Below, one piece after another: positions 23,698 through 29,234 of a stretch of 29,234 bases of DNA. The position numbers and the translations under genes are program-made. Position 1 is the stretch's first letter, and every line of letters begins with the position of its first letter. The notes beneath the pieces are model-generated. The model did no database searches and had not been told where the DNA came from. It saw only the letters and a program-made list of their open reading frames with translations. The stretch is from an uncultured Collinsella sp. GTDB taxonomy: Bacteria > Actinomycetota > Coriobacteriia > Coriobacteriales > Coriobacteriaceae. The stretch is from NCBI GenBank assembly GCA_902494765.1, contig CABUUK010000028.1, forward strand, positions 1 through 29,234, written 5' to 3'.

Positions 23698-24696
23698 CTA
23701 GTAGATCCTTTCGACCTCCTTGGTCAAGGCCCTGAAAAGATCCCCAGCTGAGGGGTCTGCCCCAGGACACAGCGATTGCCAGGCACCCGTTTCTCCGATG
23801 GTGCCCGCACTCGTCATAACAAGATCGTCGCTCCGCCTGCGAATGGAGACACTAACGGAGCGGCCATTATGGAACCCATGGATATCGACTTTATTTATGC
23901 GCCCATCAGCTAGATAACTAATCATGACATTGATGCTGTCACCATACTCCGGCAATTCGAAGCCGTGGGAATCCATCAATAGCTTCACGTCCTGATGGTA
24001 AATGCGGGCCTCGACGACATTCTTGGGCATTTTCCCCGTCTTTGTTGGAGAGCAAAAGCTGATGCTTGGCTCCTCTTCGCTCATGCCTCGGTCAAACCTA
24101 AGCATGCACGGGCATACCGACTCAATGGTTCGCAAGGCGTCCGCCGCGACCTTTTCCTCGGTAAACATCTCCACGTCGATGCCGTTTTCTTCCATATAGG
24201 CACGGTTTTTACGTTGAAGCTCTAGCCGAGCCGCAGCCTCCCCATCTCCACGCTGTTCCCAATTTCCGGAGTCGGCGACATTTCGATCGAATGTAGAATC
24301 AACGGAACATGGCGCTTGCTGTTGAGTCTGATCACTGTCGCCGAGACGCCTTAGCTCGGAGCGTCTCATCAGTAGTGTCACAATATCAAACAGCCAACCA
24401 AATCCAAAAAGGCCAAAGGTAAAGAGATATAGAAAGAAGCTACCCCACATCCGTGCATACGCCCTATGAGCGCCCGACCACCCAAGAAGGAAGCATAGCA
24501 AAAGCGCCTTGTTTGCCCTGTCAACCGACGTAATCTCTCGAGTGAGAGATTTCTGTTCAGGCTTCGCCAAAGGTGTAATTTCATGCGATGAAACAGTAAT
24601 TGAGGACGTCCTTGACGCCGAGCTCCGAGCGCCTGATTTAGCAACGGCGCGAGCGACATCCCCCAACTCCGACGGTCGTTCTGCTGTATACGGCAT
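23698..24696 (-). CDS. TM2-domain membrane protein of unknown function
   Basis: 332 residues from the ATG at 24696. Residues 62-110 form a TM2 domain (NKALLLCFLLGWSGAHRAY, then a second helix ending FGWLFDIVTLLMRR), two short membrane helices joined by a tight turn. Before it are 60 Ser/Ala/Arg-rich residues. After it come a linker and a soluble domain of about 190 residues with no family I recognise. The start is doubtful: its AAGG and ATG lie inside the conserved coding region of the small basic protein at 24638-24850, read in another frame. A +1 shift in the five-G run at 24660-24664 would join the two into one protein of about 383 residues. Confidence 0.7.
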   Translation of the reverse strand: MPYTAERPSELGDVARAVAKSGARSSASRTSSITVSSHEITPLAKPEQKSLTREITSVDRANKALLLCFLLGWSGAHRAYARMWGSFFLYLFTFGLFGFGWLFDIVTLLMRRSELRRLGDSDQTQQQAPCSVDSTFDRNVADSGNWEQRGDGEAAARLELQRKNRAYMEENGIDVEMFTEEKVAADALRTIESVCPCMLRFDRGMSEEEPSISFCSPTKTGKMPKNVVEARIYHQDVKLLMDSHGFELPEYGDSINVMISYLADGRINKVDIHGFHNGRSVSVSIRRRSDDLVMTSAGTIGETGAWQSLCPGADPSAGDLFRALTKEVERIY

Positions 24697-24850
24697 TGTA
24701 AGCAGCCTTCTTCGGATTTTTGATCCACCCCATGCCCTTCTTACCATAGCCGGGGATTATCGCCCGCTTTACCGCGCGCTTCGCTCTGCCGGTCGTTCTT
24801 GCCTTGAGTGATGTCTTTAGATTCGGCTTACGCAGCCCGACCTTTACCAT
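24638..24850 (-). CDS. Small basic phage-style protein, overlapping the TM2 gene
   Basis: 70 residues starting MVKVGLRKPNLKTSLKARTTG and containing KKGMGWIKNPKKAAYNAVY and RTTVGVG. This pattern is familiar from small hypothetical proteins near prophages and conjugative elements of Gram-positive bacteria; the resemblance is from memory and its function is unknown. GGAG lies seven bases before the ATG at 24850, a good site. The last 59 bases overlap the TM2 gene. The conserved part ends at the G5 run, after which the frame gives only GCRSRRC, so this end is probably not the native C-terminus. Confidence 0.6.
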   Translation of the reverse strand: MVKVGLRKPNLKTSLKARTTGRAKRAVKRAIIPGYGKKGMGWIKNPKKAAYNAVYSRTTVGVGGCRSRRC

Positions 24851-24983
24851 ATTTCTACTCCATCCCCTCGGAACCCCACACCGGGGTGCACGAGCACGCC
24901 TGGGTCTCCCCGTTTTCAAGCGCCCCGTGTTTGCCTAATGTTCACGCCCTTTCGGACTCTAATCCCCAGCTGCCATTCTTGAT

Positions 24984-25010
24984 AAAAAAAGGGGCCCAAA
25001 TGGGACCCTT
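24984..25010 (-). terminator. Intrinsic terminator after tRNA-Ser
   Basis: Minus-strand stem AAGGGTCCCA/TGGGCCCCTT (one mismatch) is followed by TTTTTTT, 15 bases past the tRNA 3' end. Confidence 0.85.
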
Positions 25011-25024
25011 CTTCAAAGTCATAC

Positions 25025-25115
25025 TGGCGGAGAGCTGGGGATTCGAACCCCAGATGCCCTTTTGGGGCATACTCGCTTAGCAGGCGAGCACCTTCGGCCT
25101 CTCGGTCAGCTCTCC
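25025..25115 (-). tRNA. tRNA-Ser(GCU) with encoded CCA
   Basis: 91 bases including the encoded CCA at 25025-25027. The acceptor stem is GGAGAGC/GCTCTCC with discriminator G. The anticodon arm is CTCGC-CTGCTAA-GCGAG with anticodon GCT. The long variable arm (TATGCCCCAAAAGGGCAT) is typical of serine tRNA, and the T arm is CTGGG-GTTCGAAT-CCCAG. It reads AGC/AGU codons. Confidence 0.97.
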
Positions 25116-25129
25116 GTAACAGCCGTTCT

Positions 25130-25158
25130 ATAGTAACCAAACAGCCGAAGTTGGGCAA
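25130..25158 (-). promoter_or_regulatory. Promoter of tRNA-Ser
   Basis: Minus-strand -35 TTGCCC (25153-25158), a 17-base spacer and -10 TACTAT (25130-25135) place the start about eight bases before the tRNA. Confidence 0.6.
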
Positions 25159-25220
25159 GGGGAATTTTGAGGCGTTTCCTCTTTTACCTCTCTTTTACCA
25201 GTAAACGTCTCAGTCAATCA

Positions 25221-25275
25221 TCTCAACCTGTAACATCTGCAGGCCGTAATCCCCTCCAGATGTTACAGGTTGAGA
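25221..25275. repeat. Perfect 19-bp inverted repeat downstream of the AAA ATPase
   Basis: Arms 25221-25239 and 25257-25275 (TCTCAACCTGTAACATCTG and its complement) are identical over 19 bases, with a 17-base loop. It lies 49 bases past the ATPase stop without a T tract. It may be a terminator, a protein-binding site or the remnant of a mobile repeat. Confidence 0.6.
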
Positions 25276-25324
25276 CAAAGATACAAGGACGGCCCCAGCG
25301 ACAGCGCGGACAGCCCATTCTTTA

Positions 25325-26407
25325 TTAGTCCTCTCGAACGGTCTCCAACAGATAATCGCGCATGTACGGAATTGCAAACGAAACACAGCCATAGCCCGCG
25401 GGCTCAATCAACCCCGCATCGATCAGACGCTTGCGATATGACCCAACTTTGTTCGCCGACAAACCCATCTTCTTGGCGATATCGCCGTTGGCGATATCGA
25501 CGCCCTCGCATTGAGCCATCGCCGCGAGATACTGAAACTGCCGTTCCGACACCCTGCGCAGCGCTGGGGCAATCACCATAGCATTAAAGCTATCAAGAGC
25601 CGCCTGGATACCCTTACGAGCCGCCTCTTCGCTCACGCTCTCCGCCCCACTGCGCGCAGCAACCTGCCAAGCGTAATATCCGACCAGCTGGACCATAAAG
25701 GGATAGCCTGCCGAAGCTTTTGTTAATAGCTCAGCGGCACCTTTGTCGAGCTCCTTGCCCGCTCGTCTCATCGTATCCTCAAACGATCCGCCAACTTCAA
25801 AATCGGAAAGCCGAGTAAGTTCAACATGTTTGGCTCGCTGAAGGAACGTCAACGTATCATCCACCACCACGCCATCTACCGATGTCGGCAGCCCGGCGAA
25901 AGCGAAAGCGACATTCGCTCCTTGGCGGATCAAGAGCTGCATCTCATTGCCTAGCTCGCGCATTTCCTCAGTTGAGGCATCCTGGATCTCGTCGAGCGTA
26001 ATGAGCAGACCACCGCGCTTCGCAGCATCGTACATCGCCTCGCCCAGATGAGAGGCCGACTTCGACATCTCCATGGAGCCAAGGCTGACCCCTAAAATCG
26101 ATGGGGAAATCGAGATTGATTCAAGACGAACGTTTCGCTGCAGAGCCTCGAGGATTCTATTGCAAAAACCAGCATTGGAGGCAACGTCAACGACCTCGAA
26201 TCCTTTTTTGCGTGCAAGGTCACCCAATGCATTAAGGAGCACCGTTTTACCTGTGCCTCGGACGCCCGAGATGCGCATGAGTCGATCGGGGGCACCAGGA
26301 CCATTCTCAAGAGCCTCGGCAAAGTCATCCAAAACAGTGTCCCGTCCGATAAGCTCAGGCGGATTCATGCCCGCCGTTGGCTTAAAGGGGTTAACAGCTT
26401 TCGTCAT
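25325..26407 (-). CDS. AAA+ ATPase with C-terminal winged helix
   Basis: 360 residues from the ATG at 26407, which has GAGGAGG upstream; the longer frame starts at a TTG inside the repeat region. The N-terminus NPFKPTAGMNPPELIGRD is followed by Walker A GVRGTGKT (48-55), Walker B LLITLDEIQ (134-142) and a sensor-like FAFAGLPTS. The last third, about 280-350, is helical and ends in a winged-helix-like segment (DIAKKMGLSANKVGSYRKRLIDAGLIEP). The architecture is that of Orc1/Cdc6-like or STAND-type stand-alone ATPases, often found in accessory regions. Its function is not known. It is monocistronic as far as seen and is preceded by six short iterons it might bind. Confidence 0.85.
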   Translation of the reverse strand: MTKAVNPFKPTAGMNPPELIGRDTVLDDFAEALENGPGAPDRLMRISGVRGTGKTVLLNALGDLARKKGFEVVDVASNAGFCNRILEALQRNVRLESISISPSILGVSLGSMEMSKSASHLGEAMYDAAKRGGLLITLDEIQDASTEEMRELGNEMQLLIRQGANVAFAFAGLPTSVDGVVVDDTLTFLQRAKHVELTRLSDFEVGGSFEDTMRRAGKELDKGAAELLTKASAGYPFMVQLVGYYAWQVAARSGAESVSEEAARKGIQAALDSFNAMVIAPALRRVSERQFQYLAAMAQCEGVDIANGDIAKKMGLSANKVGSYRKRLIDAGLIEPAGYGCVSFAIPYMRDYLLETVRED

Positions 26408-26426
26408 TCTGCCCTCCTCTGCTAGT

Positions 26427-26480
26427 TTTAACAACTTTAACAAAGTTTAGCAACTTTAGCAGAGTTTAACAGTTTTAGCA
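26427..26480 (-). repeat. Six TGYTAAA iterons upstream of the AAA ATPase
   Basis: On the plus strand TTTARCA occurs at 26427, 26436, 26446, 26455, 26465 and 26474, with spacings of 9, 10, 9, 10 and 9. The array is AT-rich in a GC-rich genome and ends 20 bases before the ATPase start, so it lies in the leader or promoter. Regular spacing suggests cooperative protein binding. Confidence 0.75.
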
Positions 26481-26569
26481 GGCTCGGCGGCTTTATGCCT
26501 TACCAATCCTGCCGGGTCCTCCCGCCCGCGCCGATACAAATAGCGCGGTGCGGCCCCTCTATATCGCCC

Positions 26570-29011
26570 CTACCCCAGCGAGCGGTTGAGGGAGCCGAGC
26601 TCGTCGTTACCCATGGTGCGCCACATTTGGAAGATGCAACCGCGTGCCAGGAAAAAGAAGCCGTTGTCGACCAGTTGAACAGCGGCATCTGCCAGCTGAT
26701 TCGTCACGGCGGACACTGGCGGCAGCTCGAGTCCAGCCTTGCGAATGGTCTCGACCGCTTCCTCGAACGTCGGAGGCTCGCTGACGCCCATCTCGTTCAT
26801 AAGGCCCTGCATTTCTTCCAGCGCGCTGCTGCCCGACTCCTCGCCACGTGGCACCAGACGGTAACAAGCCAGCGCAAGGTCGAGCTGATCGCAATTCCAA
26901 TAGGCAAACGCCAGGCGATAGAACAGGTAGCCGATTGCAGAGCGATCGCTGGCAATACGTAGGCCGTGGCGCGCCACCTCGATAATCTCGTCAAAGCGCT
27001 CCAGACGCGCAAGAACGTTGATGAGCGCAAAGTGCGATTGCATGGACGAGCGCGCCAGATCGTAAAGATGGCGCACCTCGGGCAGCGCTCGTTCAAAGTC
27101 CTCTTGCTCGACGTAAAAGCTGCAGATCTCGTGCTGGGCAAAGTACAGCGCATCGGGCGCACGAAGGATTCGCACAGAGCGGTCTTCTTCCAACACCGGT
27201 AGCACCATGCGCACCAGCTGGTTATCGCAAAACTGCGTTTGAACCGGACCTGTCGCCAAAAGCTCGGCAACGGCGCACTTAGCCTCCAACTCCTCAACAA
27301 GACGGGAAAAGCCTTCAAAAGCACCTGTACGGTCGACTTTTGCCTGCTCGCGCAATTCAACAACACGGGCCACGTATGGGTCGTCGTCCTTTTCCATGAC
27401 CTCCAACTCGTCAGCCGTATCGGCAAGCAGCAAATCGCGCAGCGCCGGCGGAAGCGTGCGATGGTCATCACGCGGACGAGCATGAACCTCCGCAGGTTCA
27501 ATCGTCTCCGGAGCAGTTGACTCATACGCCTCAAGTACACGCTTGCACGGCATATCGTCCATGTCCATGCTCTCAAGATCCTTGGCGACAGGCACGCAAT
27601 CGGCCAGATAGGCCGCGCGCCCAAAGAAATACGTTGCGACAACGCGCTCGCCCTGCTCACTGTCGGGAGCAGCAATCTGCACATAGCAGCGCGTGATGCA
27701 GGTGCCCGCGGCAAAACACGCTGCCGCAAGCGTGAGTGCCACGCGCGCATCGTGTTCCGCGGCCCAGACCGCGCGCGTGTCCTCGTCCAGCTCGCGCCAG
27801 GCGTCATCTTGAGCGTCGTATTCACGTTGCGGCATGGCATCCACGACAGACTGCCCAAACCGAACGAGCATAATCCCCTCGGCAACGTTTGCCCGATAGG
27901 TATAGTCGAGCCGTGTGACAACGTTAAGTGCCTCGACGATACGCGCGAAGCGGGTACGCACATCCCACTCACCGCCCGGCTGGCAAGCCACCGTACCCGG
28001 TTTGCCCCACGGGTTATCGCTCGAGGCCGTATCGAGCAGTCGGGGAACATCGTTGGTCGTCTTGGCGATATGCCACGAATCAAAGAGCGCGCAGCCCTCA
28101 AGGCTCGGCGAGGATGCCGCAGGGACCAATCCGGCCCCGATGCGCTCAAGGATGCCGGAGAGGCGGTTGAGACGGCACTCGATGGCAAGCAGCATGTCAA
28201 TCTCGTCCTGGTCCAGCAGGCTGCGATCAAAATTGAGATAGAAAAGCTTTGAGCGATCGATACGCGCTAGGCTCATTTCGGTCTTTACCGCGATGGTGCG
28301 CAGGTGCGGCAGGTTGACCTCGCCCATCAAGGCCGCGGCATAGCGCTCGATACCACTCGGATCATCTGTGTGGTCGATGCGATAAAGCAACGTCTCGATG
28401 GCATCGGGAAGCGGCGTGGAATCAAAGCCCAGAAGCACCTCAACCGGCTCGGAGAGTTTTACAAGCTTTATTTTGTCGACGGCATTTTTCATTCCTTCGT
28501 CGAGCCTGTCAGCGTCTGGCGTATTTGCGGCAACATTTTCGGAATCGGCAAATATCACGTAGCGTAAAAACATCGAGGCCATAAACTCGCCGTAGCGAAG
28601 GCTGCGAGTCGAATTCCACGTCTCGTGATCGGATTGTTCGCGCATGGTACCTTCGGGAGAGCCGTTGACTCGTGCTTGGGGACGCATGGTACCGTCGCTG
28701 TCCCTCACTGTAATCTCGCCAATGCTGGGGTTGGACTCGTCAAGGACCAGCTGCAAGTCGGGCTCATCGGGCAATGACGCCTCGCTAACGGGACGGTCCA
28801 CCTTGTACACCTCACCCGAAACGCTTACGTAGCCCAAAAGCGACACATGGCTTTTGCCAACGAATTCGACGACATAACAAGATTCATGCTGATCCTCGCC
28901 AAAGAGTTTCCAGGCCACGCCATATGAGCGTCCCGCAGGCTGCTCGGGCATTACCGGAAAGCGCTTCTTGGGATCGAGAAACCTGAGCTTGTATGTCGGA
29001 CGCTCTGCCAC
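26570..29011 (-). CDS. Large protein of unknown function with TPR-like C-terminal helices
   Basis: 813 residues from the GTG at 29011, with AGGG eight bases upstream. I do not recognise the family. There is no signal peptide or membrane helix, so it is probably cytoplasmic. The N-terminal 130 residues look beta-rich (CYVVEFVGKSHVSLLGYVSV, VYKVDRP). A central helical part follows, about 150-480, with regions such as LFYLNFDRSLLDQDEIDMLL and RVALTLAAACFAAGTCITRCYV. Acidic linkers lie near 480-560. Residues about 630-770 form paired helices of TPR type (FYVEQEDFERALPEVRHLY; LFYRLAFAYWNCDQLDLALACYR), suggesting a protein-binding scaffold. Two low-complexity spots in the N-terminal part repeat DGTMR/EGTMR. 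It sits alone between other single-gene units. Confidence 0.75.
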   Translation of the reverse strand: MAERPTYKLRFLDPKKRFPVMPEQPAGRSYGVAWKLFGEDQHESCYVVEFVGKSHVSLLGYVSVSGEVYKVDRPVSEASLPDEPDLQLVLDESNPSIGEITVRDSDGTMRPQARVNGSPEGTMREQSDHETWNSTRSLRYGEFMASMFLRYVIFADSENVAANTPDADRLDEGMKNAVDKIKLVKLSEPVEVLLGFDSTPLPDAIETLLYRIDHTDDPSGIERYAAALMGEVNLPHLRTIAVKTEMSLARIDRSKLFYLNFDRSLLDQDEIDMLLAIECRLNRLSGILERIGAGLVPAASSPSLEGCALFDSWHIAKTTNDVPRLLDTASSDNPWGKPGTVACQPGGEWDVRTRFARIVEALNVVTRLDYTYRANVAEGIMLVRFGQSVVDAMPQREYDAQDDAWRELDEDTRAVWAAEHDARVALTLAAACFAAGTCITRCYVQIAAPDSEQGERVVATYFFGRAAYLADCVPVAKDLESMDMDDMPCKRVLEAYESTAPETIEPAEVHARPRDDHRTLPPALRDLLLADTADELEVMEKDDDPYVARVVELREQAKVDRTGAFEGFSRLVEELEAKCAVAELLATGPVQTQFCDNQLVRMVLPVLEEDRSVRILRAPDALYFAQHEICSFYVEQEDFERALPEVRHLYDLARSSMQSHFALINVLARLERFDEIIEVARHGLRIASDRSAIGYLFYRLAFAYWNCDQLDLALACYRLVPRGEESGSSALEEMQGLMNEMGVSEPPTFEEAVETIRKAGLELPPVSAVTNQLADAAVQLVDNGFFFLARGCIFQMWRTMGNDELGSLNRSLG

Positions 29012-29140
29012 GAAATATCACCCTGATCGGTCGCTTGAGAAGGAGTGGTCGCGGATGGGCCGCGACGCCTACTCGGAATCTTACACGAGTCGACAGGAAA
29101 TCGTCCCTTTGGACAAAAGCACTCAAGCTGGCGCAAAAGA

Positions 29141-29164
29141 AAAGCCCCCGTTGCCGGGAGCTTT
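29141..29164 (-). terminator. Intrinsic terminator of the gene entering from the right
   Basis: Minus-strand stem AAAGCTCCCG/CGGGGGCTTT (one T·G) with a GCAA loop is followed by TCTTTTG. It begins five bases after a TGA stop. Confidence 0.85.
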
Positions 29165-29168
29165 AATC

Positions 29169-29234
29169 TCAAATGGTGCGGCGTATAGGATTCCGCGCAT
29201 CCGCTGCGCGGATCCGCACCGGCTTCGCCCGCCT
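29169..29234 (-). CDS. Probable C-terminal end of an unidentified gene
   Basis: The minus-strand frame from the window edge to TGA at 29169-29171 gives 21 residues ending KPVRIRAADARNPIRRTI. The terminator directly after the stop supports a real gene end. Too little is visible to name a family. Confidence 0.45.
   Translation of the reverse strand, partial: RRAKPVRIRAADARNPIRRTI

Noticed and set aside
24960..25042. Direct att repeat at tRNA-Ser
   Set aside because: The shared AATCCCCAGCT copy is in inverted orientation, which site-specific integration at a tRNA would not leave.
24916..25158. 80-codon minus-strand frame across tRNA-Ser
   Set aside because: It reads through the tRNA and its terminator, so it is not a protein gene.
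26427..26480. CRISPR array
   Set aside because: Units are seven bases with spacers of two or three; there are no long repeats, spacers or cas genes.

Overview
The window is 29.2 kb of GC-rich bacterial DNA. Gene content and style point to a gut Coriobacteriia-type actinobacterium, most like Collinsella: dense minus-strand genes, GTG starts, paired YhgE/Pip proteins, actinobacterial-style regulators and tRNA-Ser with an encoded CCA. The genus is an inference from protein style, because no marker gene could be searched. Every gene except one is on the minus strand; the exception is a D,D-carboxypeptidase at 22.2-23.5 kb. No CRISPR array, intact insertion sequence or rRNA was seen.

Layout from the left. 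1-5.2 kb holds the start of PEP carboxylase (cut by the window edge), hisS, an MFS transporter and an M20 amidohydrolase. Between the transporter and hisS lie three consecutive long hairpins (2228-2432). Their arm differences are almost all G·U pairs when read as minus-strand RNA, and they are the best candidate here for an undescribed structured RNA. 5.3-11.5 kb holds an EamA/DMT permease and two translationally coupled YhgE/Pip membrane proteins. 11.8-14.5 kb holds htpG (Hsp90), with an intrinsic terminator sitting in its probable leader, and a GNAT acetyltransferase. 14.6-16.6 kb is a Wzz - tyrosine kinase - PHP phosphatase trio that controls capsule or exopolysaccharide chain length. It has no glycosyltransferases beside it in the window.

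16.8-23.5 kb is a signalling block. An OmpR-type regulator and kinase follow a lone pstB, suggesting a phosphate-responsive operon. A second, VanR/VanS-like pair is divergent from a secreted D-Ala-D-Ala carboxypeptidase, suggesting cell-wall sensing.

23.6-29.2 kb is more accessory in character. It holds a TM2-domain protein overlapping a small basic protein in another frame (a possible +1 frameshift or one-base insertion in a G5 run), tRNA-Ser(GCU), and a stand-alone AAA ATPase with a C-terminal winged helix preceded by six TGYTAAA iterons. It ends with an 813-residue protein of unknown function with TPR-like helices, and probably the last codons of another gene.

Starts were re-chosen by ribosome-binding site wherever the longest open frame began at an upstream TTG or GTG.
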